From an uncultured Bacteroides sp. (GTDB lineage: Bacteria > Bacteroidota > Bacteroidia > Bacteroidales > Bacteroidaceae), in contig CASELH010000023.1 of the NCBI GenBank assembly GCA_949288715.1, positions 1 to 36,936 on the forward strand: 36,936 nt of DNA. The letters are read 5' to 3'. Position 1 is the first letter of the stretch; every line of letters begins with the position of its first letter. The notes below the pieces were generated by a model. The model was not told the DNA's origin. It did not search any database and saw nothing but the letters and a program-made list of their open reading frames with translations. The translations under genes and the position numbers were made by a program. This document shows positions 1 through 9,800 of the stretch, one piece after another.

Positions 1-1
1 G

Positions 2-1141
2 TGGGTGCAGATGTCCAACCACACGATGAACTTGATGAATGCCGTGGGGCGTGATACGTGGAGCAATACCTATAATGCCATCAATCGTGCAAACCAGGTC
101 GGCTATAGTGATTTGGCAGAATCTATATTGAGCAATGACCCTGAAACACTGGCAGAATTCCGCGCAGAGGCATCTTTTATCCGTGCCTTAGGGTATTTCC
201 ATTTGGTCCGTGGTTTTGGTCTGGCTTATTGCGAGGAAAACAAAGATGTGCCCGAAATGGGTGTGCCTTTGCGTCTGAGGGGTGTGTTGGATCGTGAGAC
301 TGCCTTCGAGGTAGTGCAACGTTCAACCGTTGAGGAGGTCTATAACCAGATTATTGAAGATTTGGAGTATGCTATCGAGCACCTTTCGCCCAGCAATACA
401 TTGCTTTCCGGCCGTGCCACGATAGATGGAGCCAAAGGTCTGTTGGCAAAGGTCTATTTCTATAAGGGTGATTTCGCATCGGCTGCCCGTTACGCCGGTG
501 AGGTAGTTGCTACAGGAAACTATGATATAGACGCGGATATGACTGCCAAGTTCGCCCGGGCAGAAAAAGGCACCACGACAAAAGAAGTCGTTGCCATGAT
601 TCCTTCGGCTTCTACCATTGAAGATTCTTGGTCGGGCTTGCGCGATTATCGGACAAACGGCTTAGCATTGTCTGTTTATCATCCGTCGGATGACCTGATT
701 GCAGCTTATGACCAGGAAAATGACCTCCGCTTCAAGACATTCTATGCTTATATTGATAATTCGTGGTACACCACGAAGTTCGATTATGAATATATGGATG
801 CCATCATCCTCGGCTATAACGAATTGTTGCTGATTTACGCTGAGTCTTTGGCTGAATCTTCGAGCGAACAGACTGATTTGGAACAGGCGTTGGAGGCTTT
901 GAATAAGATTGAAGCCCGTGCTTATGGTCAGGCTGTGACTACTTCGCTTGACAAAGCAACGATTATCCAAGCTGTCCAAAAAGAACGCCGGTTGGAGATA
1001 GCCTCGCAGGGCGAGCGTCTGTTTGAGTTGAAGCGCTTGAAGCAGGATGTTCGGGGCGATGATTGGAACTCGTTTAAAGTGATGTTCCAAATCCCGGACA
1101 TTGAACAGAGCGGTAATCCTGATATTAAAATGAATGAATAA
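2..1141 (+). CDS. SusD/RagB-like outer-membrane lipoprotein, 3' part
   Basis: The frame is open to the left edge (TGG at 2-4), so the 378 residues from the GTG at 5 are only the C-terminal part. Family members are usually about 500-600 residues with an N-terminal lipobox, so the signal peptide and first helices lie outside the window. Seen: the helical signature YFHLVRGFGLAY near residue 65, and a C-terminal SusD block with LLIYAESLAE, ALEALNKIEARAY and the ERRLEIASQGERLFELKRLK motif. SusD proteins sit on the cell surface as a lid on a SusC TonB-dependent transporter and bind glycan or another ligand. Its SusC partner is presumably upstream, outside the window. No enzyme gene follows within the window, so the substrate cannot be inferred. 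The family call is firm. Confidence 0.9.
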   Translation, partial: WVQMSNHTMNLMNAVGRDTWSNTYNAINRANQVGYSDLAESILSNDPETLAEFRAEASFIRALGYFHLVRGFGLAYCEENKDVPEMGVPLRLRGVLDRETAFEVVQRSTVEEVYNQIIEDLEYAIEHLSPSNTLLSGRATIDGAKGLLAKVYFYKGDFASAARYAGEVVATGNYDIDADMTAKFARAEKGTTTKEVVAMIPSASTIEDSWSGLRDYRTNGLALSVYHPSDDLIAAYDQENDLRFKTFYAYIDNSWYTTKFDYEYMDAIILGYNELLLIYAESLAESSSEQTDLEQALEALNKIEARAYGQAVTTSLDKATIIQAVQKERRLEIASQGERLFELKRLKQDVRGDDWNSFKVMFQIPDIEQSGNPDIKMNE

Positions 1142-1209
1142 ATAAGGATTAGTCAAACGGACTTTTTGGCAAGTAGGGAGTGTGTCAAAACTCTCTGAAT
1201 GCTTTCTTT

Positions 1210-1280
1210 TAGGCGCGGATTACGCGGATTTCACGGATTAAGCTTATTAAATCCGTGTTATTCCGCGAAATCCGCGCCTA
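1210..1280. repeat. long inverted repeat downstream of susD
   Basis: Left arm 1210-1239 begins TAGGCGCGGATT and right arm 1250-1280 ends AATCCGCGCCTA. The arms pair over about 30 bases with few mismatches around a loop of about 10 nt. There is no T-run after it, so it is not a classical terminator, but it would fold strongly in the susD transcript and may stop or stabilise it. Its core words (cgcggatt, cacggatt) resemble other dispersed elements in this window near 32858 and 36716. Confidence 0.75.
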
Positions 1281-1434
1281 ATATTATAACATTTTGAAAG
1301 CATTCATTGCTTTACGGCACACCCTCTACTCGTTTTTTTAAGGCATCACCTCTTCTTCCGAGCTGCCTAAGGGGCTTTAACAGCTCATTCTTCATCCGCC
1401 GACGATACGGATGCCCAACTGTTCAAGAACGGGA

Positions 1435-1492
1435 ATGTAAACATATAAAAAAATATCGAATTCTTCGTATCGAAATCTATAAATGTTTACAT
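1435..1492. repeat. 10-bp perfect inverted repeat ATGTAAACAT/ATGTTTACAT
   Basis: Arms at 1435-1444 and 1483-1492 are perfect reverse complements. The 38-nt AT-rich loop contains TATCGAA twice. It lies in the gene-free region upstream of the MATE gene. The role is unknown; it could be a regulator site or the remnant of a mobile element end. Confidence 0.5.
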
Positions 1493-1592
1493 GAAAAATC
1501 TTGATTATTCTCTTTTCCTTACAAAAATCACCTTGAGGAGTGTTTGTAATAATCAGTAGTTCAATATATTGACGAAATTTGTACTACCCATC

Positions 1593-1677
1593 TACGTACC
1601 ACCTCCGACTCTCCTTCGATACAAGTCCGACACAAGTTCGATAACCCATCGGCGTATTGGGTCGGAGGTGGACCGTA
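1593..1677. repeat. 17-bp inverted repeat (core CCACCTCCGAC/GTCGGAGGTGG)
   Basis: Arms 1593-1609 and 1661-1677 match at 15 of 17 positions, with a perfect 11-bp core at 1599-1609 and 1661-1671. The 51-nt loop holds a further small repeat (ACCCA at 1644, TGGGT at 1658). This would form a long hairpin or cruciform about 200 bp upstream of the MATE gene. Function is not known. Confidence 0.55.
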
Positions 1678-1860
1678 GAAAATACGGACATGTTGGGGAG
1701 GAAATAAGGTGACGATAGCCTTTGAAATGGGTGTTTCTGTAAACATTTCTTTTTCGAACCAACCTTTTGACGAGGAATGCTATTCTAAAGCTTAAATGAA
1801 CGGGTCGTGGGGCTGACGCAAGAAATAGGGCAGGGCATCTGTGTTTTTCGGAGAATTGTG

Positions 1861-1868
1861 TAACTTTG
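1861..1868 (+). promoter_or_regulatory. Bacteroides -7 box TAACTTTG for the MATE gene
   Basis: TAACTTTG fits the TAnnTTTG consensus exactly. No convincing -33 TTTG is seen. Because the box overlaps the in-frame TTG at 1866, that TTG cannot be the start codon. Transcription would begin near 1874, which gives a very short leader to the ATG at 1881. Confidence 0.6.
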
Positions 1869-1880
1869 TGCGGAATTTCT

Positions 1881-3260
1881 ATGAACGGCATGATGAAGCA
1901 TACAGCTGATAGCAACTACATTTACCTGACCACGGCCCCGGTGCACCGCATTATCATGAAACTTGCAGTGCCCACCATTATCAGCATGCTGGTGACTTCA
2001 TTCTACAACATGGCCGATACTTATTTTGTGGGCAAGCTGGATACCCCTTCCACGGCGGCGGTGGGCATTGTGTTCTCCTTGATGGCCATTATCCAGGCTG
2101 TCGGATTCTTTTTCGGACACGGGTCGGGCAACTACATGTCGCGCATGCTGGGCGCCAAAGAAAACGTTAAGGCAGTCAAGATGGCATCGACGGGTTTTTT
2201 CCTGGCCTTCATTGCCGGTTGCCTCATCATGGCGTTTGGATTGTTGTTCCTTAATCCGCTTAGCCGGTTATTGGGGTCTACGGAGAGCTTGTTACCTTAT
2301 ACTCGTGACTATTTGGGCATCATTCTGCTGGGCGCACCGTTCATGGCCTCGTCGTTGGTGTTGAACAATCAGATGCGTTTTCAAGGCAATGCTGCTTATG
2401 CTATGGTGGGAATAGTGTCGGGGGCGGTTATCAACGTGGGGCTCGACCCTTTGCTGATATTCACGTTCGGCATGGGGCTTCGGGGGGCAGCGTGGGCCAC
2501 GGTGATTAGCCAGATGTTGAGTTTCTGCCTTCTGCTTGTCATGGCACGCATGGGGGGTGGCATAGCCATCCATTACCGGCATTTTACGCCTACTTGGACT
2601 TTCATTAAAGAAATTATTGGCGGCGGAACGCCCTCGCTCACACGCCAGGGGCTGGCAAGCTTGTCGACCATCTTGCTGAATACGGCCGCCGGACAATATG
2701 GCGATGCAGCCATTGCCGGCATGTCCATTGTGTCGCGCATAGGTATGTTCATCAACTCGTTCCTCATCGGGTTCGGGCAAGGTTTTCAACCCTTGTGTGG
2801 TTTCAATTATGGGGCAGCCTTGTATGGCAGGGTTCGGAAAGGGTTTTATTTTTGCGTCAAGGTAGGAGTGGCTTTCCTGCTGGTGGTGGCATTGGTGGGT
2901 AGCGGATGGGCTGTGGAGATAATAGAATTGTTTCGCAAAGGCGACCCCTATGTCATACATACCGGTGCGGCAGCCCTGCGCTGGCAGTTGATTGCTTATC
3001 CGCTGGGAGCATGGACCATTATAAGCAATATGATGCTTCAGACAATTCGCAAGTCCGTTCGGGCTACTATCTTGTCATCGGCCAGGCAAGGCTTGTTTTT
3101 TATTCCTTTAATTTTCATTCTTCCTCATTTCTTTGGACTCCAGGGAGTGGAAATGTGTCAGGCGGTATCAGACTTGTTTACGTTTTGCTTGGCCATTCCC
3201 CTTACACTTGGTGTGTTGCGCGAGATGAAGCGTAAGGAGACGGCGCCGAAAGGCTTTTAG
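1881..3260 (+). CDS. MATE family multidrug/Na+ antiporter
   Basis: Inner-membrane cation-coupled efflux pump of the MATE/NorM type. The 459-residue product has about twelve hydrophobic segments in two similar halves. Family signatures seen: APVHRIIMKLAVPTIISML at the N-terminus, NMADTYFVGKL in the first helix pair, GSGNYMSRMLGAK after helix 2, NVGLDPLLIFTFGMGLRGAAWATV in the middle, and GFGQGFQPLCGFNYGA in the second half. Length is normal for the family. The open frame begins at a TTG (1866) that overlaps the -7 box, so the ATG at 1881 is preferred; ATGs at 1890 and 1893 are also possible. It is transcribed alone, about 100 bp before the Oad operon. Substrates cannot be told from sequence. 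Confidence 0.92.
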   Translation: MNGMMKHTADSNYIYLTTAPVHRIIMKLAVPTIISMLVTSFYNMADTYFVGKLDTPSTAAVGIVFSLMAIIQAVGFFFGHGSGNYMSRMLGAKENVKAVKMASTGFFLAFIAGCLIMAFGLLFLNPLSRLLGSTESLLPYTRDYLGIILLGAPFMASSLVLNNQMRFQGNAAYAMVGIVSGAVINVGLDPLLIFTFGMGLRGAAWATVISQMLSFCLLLVMARMGGGIAIHYRHFTPTWTFIKEIIGGGTPSLTRQGLASLSTILLNTAAGQYGDAAIAGMSIVSRIGMFINSFLIGFGQGFQPLCGFNYGAALYGRVRKGFYFCVKVGVAFLLVVALVGSGWAVEIIELFRKGDPYVIHTGAAALRWQLIAYPLGAWTIISNMMLQTIRKSVRATILSSARQGLFFIPLIFILPHFFGLQGVEMCQAVSDLFTFCLAIPLTLGVLREMKRKETAPKGF

Positions 3261-3304
3261 CATCTTTTATACATCTTGCCTCCAAATCTTTAAGCAAGAA
3301 TCTG

Positions 3305-3312
3305 TATTTTCG
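3305..3312 (+). promoter_or_regulatory. possible -7 box TATTTTCG before the Oad operon
   Basis: It matches TAnnTTTG at 7 of 8 positions and lies about 50 nt upstream of the gamma-subunit ATG. No clear -33 partner is seen, so it is a weak candidate. A short stem CTTGC (3275-3279)/GCAAG (3294-3298) lies just before it. Confidence 0.3.
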
Positions 3313-3357
3313 TGGCAGTTTTTAAGAAATACCCTTCGATTACTAATAAATTTATAT

Positions 3358-3612
3358 ATGGAAAACTTGAATCTAGCATTGCTCCTTATGGTGGTTGGTA
3401 TGGCTACCGTGTTCGTTATCCTTTTGATAGTGATTTATTTAGGGAAAGGACTTATTTGGGTAGTGAATAAGTATGCCCCTGCTGAAGAAGTGCCGGCCAA
3501 AGCGCAAGGCAGTGCAGCTCCTGTTCCTGCCCATGTGATGGCTGTTATAAAAGCTGCCGTAGCTGTGGTGACTCACGACAAAGGCAAAGTGGCCAAGGTG
3601 GAGAAATTGTGA
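3358..3612 (+). CDS. oxaloacetate decarboxylase gamma chain (OadG-like)
   Basis: Small 84-residue membrane subunit of a sodium-translocating decarboxylase. It has one N-terminal transmembrane helix (about residues 6-28), a linker rich in Pro and Ala, and a C-terminal AHVMAVIKAAVAVVTHDKG stretch typical of OadG tails, which bind the alpha subunit in known complexes. In known Oad complexes the gamma chain anchors alpha to the membrane beta subunit. The gene is first in the gamma-alpha-beta order, 54 bp before the alpha gene, which supports the call despite the short length. Confidence 0.82.
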   Translation: MENLNLALLLMVVGMATVFVILLIVIYLGKGLIWVVNKYAPAEEVPAKAQGSAAPVPAHVMAVIKAAVAVVTHDKGKVAKVEKL

Positions 3613-3666
3613 TGATACCGTGAATTTAAAGGTTACAATATTAATATAAGCAAGTATAGGAAGAAT

Positions 3667-5499
3667 ATGAAAAAAGAGATTAAGTTCAGTCTGGTCTTCC
3701 GCGACATGTGGCAAAGTGCCGGGAAATACGTGCCCCGTGTAGACCAACTGGTAAAGGTAGCGCCCGCCATTGTGGAGATGGGCTGCTTTGCCCGTGTGGA
3801 AACCAATGGAGGAGGTTTTGAGCAAGTCAACCTGCTGTTTGGAGAGAATCCGAACAAGGCGGTGCGCGAGTGGACGAAACCATTCCATGCCGCAGGCATC
3901 CAGACACATATGTTGGACCGTGCTCTGAACGGCCTTCGCATGAGCCCTGTGCCGGCCGACGTGCGCAAGTTGTTTTATAAAGTAAAGAAGGCACAGGGTA
4001 CGGATATAACGCGTACTTTTTGCGGGTTGAACGATGTGCGCAACATCATTCCCTCCATCGGCTATGCGCACGATGCCGGCATGATATCGCAATGCTCGCT
4101 TTGCATCACCCATTCGCCGGTGCATACGGTAGAGTACTATGTCAATATGGCCAAACAACTTATAGAAGCCGGTGCCGATGAAATCTGCATTAAGGATATG
4201 GCGGGTATCGGTCGTCCGGTGACGTTGGGTAAGATTGTGGCCGGCATCAAGAAGATTAAAGATATTCCTATTCAATATCACAGCCATGCAGGCCCCGGCT
4301 TCAATATGGCAAGCATCCTTGAGGTGTGTGAAGCCGGATGCGACTATATTGATGTGGGTATGGAACCTCTGTCGTGGGGAACTGGGCATGCCGACTTGCT
4401 TAGCGTACAGGCAATGTTGAAAGATGCCGGTTTCCAAGTTCCTGAAATCAACATGGAGGCTTACATGAAGGTGCGTGCCCTCATCCAGGAGTTTATGGAT
4501 GACTTCCTTGGTTTGTACATCAGCCCGCGCAACCGCTTGATGAATTCCCTGCTTATCGGTCCGGGACTTCCGGGAGGCATGATGGGCTCATTGATGGCGG
4601 ACTTGGAAAGCAACCTTGAAAGCATTAACAAGTATAAGGCTAAGCGCAACCTGCCTTTTATGAAGCAGGACGAGTTGCTCATTAAGCTGTTCAACGAAGT
4701 GGCTTACGTTTGGCCGCGTGTAGGTTATCCTCCCTTGGTAACGCCTTTCAGCCAGTATGTGAAGAACTTGGCCATGATGAATGTCATTGCCATGGAAAAA
4801 GGCAAAGAGCGTTGGGGCATGATTGCCGACGATATTTGGGACATGATACTTGGAAAGGCCGGCAAATTGCCCGGAGAGTTGGCTCCCGAAATCGTGGAGA
4901 AAGCCGAGCGCGAAGGCCGCAAGTTCTTCACGGGCAATCCGCAAGACAATTATCCCGATTGCCTTGACAAGTATCGCAAGATGATGAAAGACAATAAGTG
5001 GGAGCTGGGCGAGGACGATGAAGAACTCTTTGAATACGCCATGCATCCGGCACAATATGAAGCCTACAAGAGTGGGAAAGCCAAGGAAGACTTCCTTGCC
5101 GATGTGGAGAAGCGCCGTGCCGAGCAAGACAAGTCTCCGCTCGAAGATACGAAACCCAAGACGCTTACAGTGCAAGTGGAAGGCCAGTCATACCGTGTGA
5201 CGGTGGCTTATGGCGACATCGATCTGCCTGCCTCGGCCACGGAAAAGGTATCATTGCCTGCGGGCGAGGGAGCCGATGTGCTTTCTCCGTTGGAAGGCAA
5301 GTTCTTCCTTACGAAGAACACACAGGAAACGCCGCGTAAGGTAGGCGACCAAGTGAAAAAAGGCGATTTGCTGGGATATATCGACTCTATGAAGACCTAC
5401 AATGCCATCCGTAGCGACCGTGATGGTACGATTGTGGCCATCTGTGTCAACTCCGGCGATTCTGTTTCTGAAGACGATGTATTAATGAAGATTGCGTGA
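3667..5499 (+). CDS. oadA: biotin-dependent oxaloacetate decarboxylase alpha / pyruvate carboxylase subunit B-like
   Basis: Cytoplasmic carboxyltransferase fused to a biotin carrier, 610 residues. The N-terminal TIM-barrel keeps the expected ligands: D13 in FRDMWQS, K176 in CIKDMAG (the carbamylated lysine in relatives) and H205/H207 in QYHSHAGPG. A conserved carboxylase domain follows, then an Ala/Glu-rich linker (about 480-535) and a C-terminal biotinyl domain with GADVLSPLEGKF and GDLLGYIDSMKT. The predicted biotin lysine is K576, 34 residues from the end. Two details are unusual: relatives have RDxHQS where this has RDMWQS, and AMKM where this has SMKT. In known systems alpha moves CO2 from oxaloacetate to biotin and beta releases it with Na+ export. 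The exact keto-acid substrate is inferred, not proven. Confidence 0.88.
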   Translation: MKKEIKFSLVFRDMWQSAGKYVPRVDQLVKVAPAIVEMGCFARVETNGGGFEQVNLLFGENPNKAVREWTKPFHAAGIQTHMLDRALNGLRMSPVPADVRKLFYKVKKAQGTDITRTFCGLNDVRNIIPSIGYAHDAGMISQCSLCITHSPVHTVEYYVNMAKQLIEAGADEICIKDMAGIGRPVTLGKIVAGIKKIKDIPIQYHSHAGPGFNMASILEVCEAGCDYIDVGMEPLSWGTGHADLLSVQAMLKDAGFQVPEINMEAYMKVRALIQEFMDDFLGLYISPRNRLMNSLLIGPGLPGGMMGSLMADLESNLESINKYKAKRNLPFMKQDELLIKLFNEVAYVWPRVGYPPLVTPFSQYVKNLAMMNVIAMEKGKERWGMIADDIWDMILGKAGKLPGELAPEIVEKAEREGRKFFTGNPQDNYPDCLDKYRKMMKDNKWELGEDDEELFEYAMHPAQYEAYKSGKAKEDFLADVEKRRAEQDKSPLEDTKPKTLTVQVEGQSYRVTVAYGDIDLPASATEKVSLPAGEGADVLSPLEGKFFLTKNTQETPRKVGDQVKKGDLLGYIDSMKTYNAIRSDRDGTIVAICVNSGDSVSEDDVLMKIA

Positions 5500-6734
5500 T
5501 GGAAGATATATTTGGAAAACTCTATGACATGACGGCGTTCAGCAACATTTTTGCCAATCCGTCGTTCCTTGTGATGTATGCCATTGCTTTCGTCCTGCTC
5601 TATTTGGGCATCAAAAAGCATTATGAGCCCTTGTTGCTGGTGCCCATTGCTTTTGGAGTACTCATCGCCAACTTCCCGGGAGGCGAGATGGGGGTGACCC
5701 AGGCGGATGAAAATGGCATGGTCATGGTGAACGGGGTGCTGAAGAACGTCTGGGAGATGCCTCTTCATGAGATTGCGCATGAGATGGGGCTGATGAACTT
5801 CATCTACTATATGCTGATTAAGAGCGGTTTTCTGCCTCCTATCATCTTCATGGGTGTAGGTGCTTTGACTGACTTCGGCCCGATGCTCCGCAACTTGCGC
5901 CTTTCTATCTTTGGGGCGGCTGCACAGTTGGGTATCTTTGCCGTTTTGCTCATTGCCATCTTGATGGGCTTCACTCCGAAGGAAGCTGCTTCGCTGGGCA
6001 TTATCGGTGGTGCCGATGGGCCTACGGCTATCTTTACCACCATCAAGCTGGCTCCCCACTTGCTGGGACCCATTGCCATTGCGGCTTATTCGTACATGGC
6101 GCTGGTGCCTGTCATCATTCCGCTGTGCGTGCGTTTGCTTTGCACCAAGAAGGAGCTGATGATTAACATGAAGGAGCAAGAGAAGCTTTATCCTTCGAAG
6201 ACGGAATTCAAGAACATGCGTGTCTTGAAGATTCTCTTCCCCATTGTAGTGACTACCGTAGTGGCTTTGTTCGTGCCTACGGCTGTGCCCTTGATTGGCA
6301 TGCTGATGTTTGGTAACCTGCTGAAAGAAATTGGTAGCGATACCAGTCGTCTGTTTGACGCAGCTGCCAATAGCATCATGAATACGGCAACCATCTTCTT
6401 GGGGTTGAGCGTAGGTGCTACCATGACTACTGAGGCTTTCTTGAACTGGACAACCATAGGCATTGTGGTAGGTGGCTTCTTGGCTTTCGCTCTCTCCATC
6501 TCGGGCGGTATCTTGTTCGTGAAGGTGATGAACTGTTTCTCCAAGAAGAAAATCAACCCGCTTATCGGTGCTACCGGTTTGAGTGCTGTGCCCATGGCAA
6601 GCCGCGTATGCAATGAGATTGCTACAAAGTACGATCCTAAAAACCATGTGCTGAACTATTGCATGTCGAGCAACATCTCGGGTGTCATTGGTTCGGCTGT
6701 GGCTGCTGGTGTGCTTATCTCCTTCTTGGCTTAA
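5499..6734 (+). CDS. oadB: Na+-translocating decarboxylase beta subunit (OadB/MmdB/GcdB)
   Basis: Integral membrane subunit that couples decarboxylation of carboxybiotin to Na+ export. The 411-residue product has many transmembrane helices and the hallmark sequences GGADGPTAIF (the re-entrant loop with the essential Asp), IAAYSYMALVPVIIP, and a C-terminal block GATGLSAVPMASRVCNEIATKYDP followed by NISGVIGSAVAAGV. The ATG at 5499 overlaps the alpha stop codon (TGATG), which implies translational coupling; a GTG at 5496 is an alternative. It ends the gamma-alpha-beta operon and is followed by a terminator. Confidence 0.93.
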   Translation: MEDIFGKLYDMTAFSNIFANPSFLVMYAIAFVLLYLGIKKHYEPLLLVPIAFGVLIANFPGGEMGVTQADENGMVMVNGVLKNVWEMPLHEIAHEMGLMNFIYYMLIKSGFLPPIIFMGVGALTDFGPMLRNLRLSIFGAAAQLGIFAVLLIAILMGFTPKEAASLGIIGGADGPTAIFTTIKLAPHLLGPIAIAAYSYMALVPVIIPLCVRLLCTKKELMINMKEQEKLYPSKTEFKNMRVLKILFPIVVTTVVALFVPTAVPLIGMLMFGNLLKEIGSDTSRLFDAAANSIMNTATIFLGLSVGATMTTEAFLNWTTIGIVVGGFLAFALSISGGILFVKVMNCFSKKKINPLIGATGLSAVPMASRVCNEIATKYDPKNHVLNYCMSSNISGVIGSAVAAGVLISFLA

Positions 6735-6766
6735 TGCCGGTAGAATAGAAAATCTCCTTTTCCCTG

Positions 6767-6806
6767 AGCGTCTCCTTGTTCCTTCGTGGATAGGGGGACG
6801 CTTTTA
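6767..6806 (+). terminator. rho-independent terminator after oadB
   Basis: Stem AGCGTCTCC (6767-6775) pairs with GGGGACGCT (6794-6802) at 8 of 9 positions and runs into TTTT. It ends only 16 nt before the -7 box of mfd. Confidence 0.75.
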
Positions 6807-6822
6807 TTTGCAAATAATTTCC

Positions 6823-6830
6823 TAATTTTG
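6823..6830 (+). promoter_or_regulatory. -7 box TAATTTTG for mfd
   Basis: Exact match to TAnnTTTG, 28 nt before the ATG at 6858. It lies inside the longest open frame, which begins at a GTG at 6786, so that GTG is not the start. The -33 element is not clear because this area is also the tail of the oadB terminator. Confidence 0.6.
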
Positions 6831-6857
6831 CACCCGAAAAATATATCTTGCGATTAT

Positions 6858-9800
6858 ATGATGACCCTTGCCGATTTACAGCAACTCTATGCCGCTCACC
6901 CAAACGTGGAAGCGGTGGTTCGTGTGTTGGGCGATGCTTCCGTGCACCGCCTTTATTGCGGGGGGCTGTGTGCTTCCGCCCCATCAATGGTGTCGTCCGT
7001 ATTGGTGCAGCGGGCAAAGTGTCCGTTTGTCTTCATATTGGGCGATTTGGAGGAGGCGGGTTATTTCTATCACGACCTGGTGCAGGTGCTGGGCGATGAG
7101 CAGGTTATGTTTTTCCCTTCATCATTCCGCCGTGCCATAAAATACGGGCAAAAGGATGCAGCCAACGAAATTCTCCGCACCGAAGTATTAGGGCGGTTGC
7201 AGAAGGATGCGAGTGGCTGGTGTGTAGTGACCTATCCCGATGCGTTGGCGGAGAAAGTGGTATCGCGCCGTGAGTTGGATGACAATACGCTGAAGCTGCA
7301 TAAAGGCGAGCGGGTGGACATGAAGTTCGTCACCGACATGCTTCGCACCTACGGCTTTGAGTATGTGGACTATGTGTACGAGCCGGGGCAGTATGCCGTG
7401 AGGGGCAGTATTATCGATGTCTTTTCTTTTTCTTCCGAATACCCTTACCGCATTGACTTTTTTGGCGATGAGGTGGAGAGCATCCGCACCTTTGAGGTGG
7501 AGAGCCAGCTGTCCAAAGAGCCGAAAAGCGATGTCATCATTGTGCCCGACCTGAGTCGTGATTTAGAGCGTTCGGGCTCGGGAGGGATGGTCTCGTTTTT
7601 AGACTTCCTTCCTCAAGATGCGGTGTTGGTGATGAGCGATTTCCTTTGGTTGAGGGAGCGCATACAGCAAGTCAATGACGAGGCATTGACTCCGCAAGCA
7701 ATAGCCGCCCGCGAGGCAGAAGAAAGCGGGGCCATATCCTTGGACGGAAAACTGATAGATGGAGGCGAGTTTACCACCCGTGCTTTGGACTTCCGCCGCA
7801 TGGAGTTCGGCCATAAACCTACGGGTACGCCCGATGCCACCATTATGTTCGACACCAGCGTGCAGCCCATCTTCCATAAGAACTTCGACCTGGTGGCCGA
7901 AAGTTTTCAATCGTATATCGAAAAAGGCTATACCATATATATATGTAGCGATAGCAGCAAGCAGACGGATCGCATCCGCGCCATTTTTGAGGATAGGGGA
8001 GACCGCCTGACTTTTACGGCCGTAGAGCGGACCGTGCACGAGGGCTTTGCCGACAACACGCTACGGATGTGCATCTTTACCGACCACCAGCTCTTCGACC
8101 GCTTCCATAAGTACAACCTTAAGAGCGACAAGGCGCGTAGCGGAAAAGTGGCACAATCGCTCAAAGAGTTGAATCAGTTCACTCCCGGCGACTACGTGGT
8201 GCATACCGATCATGGCGTGGGACGTTTTGCCGGATTGGTGCGCATACCCAATGGAAACACCACGCAGGAGGTGATGAAGCTTGTTTACCAGAACGATGAT
8301 GTGGTGTTTGTCTCCATCCACTCCTTGCATAAAGTCTCCAAATACAAGGGGAAAGACGGTGAGCCTCCGCGTCTGAACAAATTGGGCACCGGTGCCTGGG
8401 AGAAACTGAAAGACCGCACCAAGAAGAAAATCAAGGACATTGCCCGCGACCTCATTAAGCTTTATTCTCAGCGCCGCGAGGAAAAGGGTTTCCAATATAG
8501 CCCGGACAGCTTTTTGCAACGCGAGCTGGAGGCCTCATTCCTCTACGAAGATACTCCCGACCAGAGCAAGGCAACCGCCGAAGTGAAGGCCGATATGGAG
8601 AGTGCCCGCCCCATGGACAGGCTGGTATGTGGCGATGTGGGCTTCGGCAAGACGGAAGTGGCCATACGGGCAGCCTTTAAGGCGGTGTGCGACAACAAGC
8701 AGGTGGCCGTGCTTGTTCCCACTACTGTGCTGGCATACCAACATTTCCAGACGTTTAAGGAGCGGTTGAAGGATTTGCCTTGCCGGGTAGAGTACCTCAG
8801 TCGTGCCCGCACGGCTGCTCAGGCAAAGGCCATCATCAAAGGTCTGGCCGCAGGCGATGTGAATATCCTTATCGGCACGCACCGCATCTTGGGCAAGGAT
8901 GTCAAGTTCAAAGACCTGGGGCTGCTCATTATTGACGAAGAGCAAAAGTTTGGCGTCAGTGTCAAGGAGAAGCTGCGCCAGCTCAAGGTCAATGTCGATA
9001 CGCTCACGATGACGGCTACCCCCATTCCCCGCACCTTGCAGTTCTCACTGATGGGTGCCCGCGATCTGAGTGTCATCCAGACTCCGCCTCCCAACCGTTA
9101 CCCCATTCAGACTGAAGTGCACACGTTCAATGAAGAAATCATTACCGATGCCATCAACTTCGAAATGAGCCGAAACGGGCAGGTATTCTTTGTGAACAAC
9201 CGCATCTCCAATCTGCCTGAGTTGAAAGCCTTGATTGAACGCAACATACCCGATTGCCGCGTGTGCATCGGCCACGGGCAAATGGAACCGGCTGAGCTGG
9301 AGAAAATCATCCTCGACTTCGTGAACTACGACTACGATGTCCTCCTGGCCACTACCATCATTGAGAGCGGCATCGACATTCCCAATGCCAACACCATCAT
9401 TATCAACGATGCGCAAAACTTCGGCCTCAGCGACCTGCACCAGATGCGTGGCCGCGTGGGGCGTAGCAACAAGAAAGCTTTTTGCTACCTGCTGGCTCCT
9501 CCGCTGTCATCCCTCACGCCCGAGGCTAAGCGGCGCCTGCAAGCTATCGAGAACTTTAGCGACCTGGGCAGCGGCATCCACATTGCCATGCAAGACCTCG
9601 ACATCCGTGGGGCGGGCAACCTGCTGGGAGCTGAGCAGAGCGGCTTTATTGCCGACTTGGGCTATGAGACCTATCAGAAGATACTTTCCGAAGCCGTGCA
9701 CGAACTGAAAACCGATGAATTCTCCGACCTGTATGCCGATGAGCTGAAGGGCGACGGCACTATCAGCGGTGAGCAGTTCGTAGACGAGTGCCAAGTGGAG

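Larger units (their letters stand above)
1142..1865. other. gene-free intergenic region with inverted repeats
   Basis: About 720 bases without a convincing gene. Short open frames on both strands (for example 1307-1504 + and 1592-1915 -) have low-complexity translations, no recognisable domain, and cross the repeats. What can be seen is three inverted repeats (1210-1280, 1435-1492, 1593-1677; listed separately), a degenerate copy of the dispersed TCATCCGC...CGGATG element near 1391-1414, and the promoter of the MATE gene at the right end. Confidence 0.7.

Noticed and set aside
1307-1504. 65-residue + strand frame in the gene desert
   Set aside because: It crosses two repeat elements and has no domain, no promoter and no ribosome-binding site.
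5397-6647. 416-residue - strand frame opposite oadB
   Set aside because: His/Gln-rich translation typical of the antisense of a membrane protein gene; oadB is clear.
6786-6857. N-terminal extension of Mfd from the GTG at 6786
   Set aside because: The -7 box TAATTTTG at 6823-6830 lies inside it, and the extension does not resemble the Mfd N-terminus.
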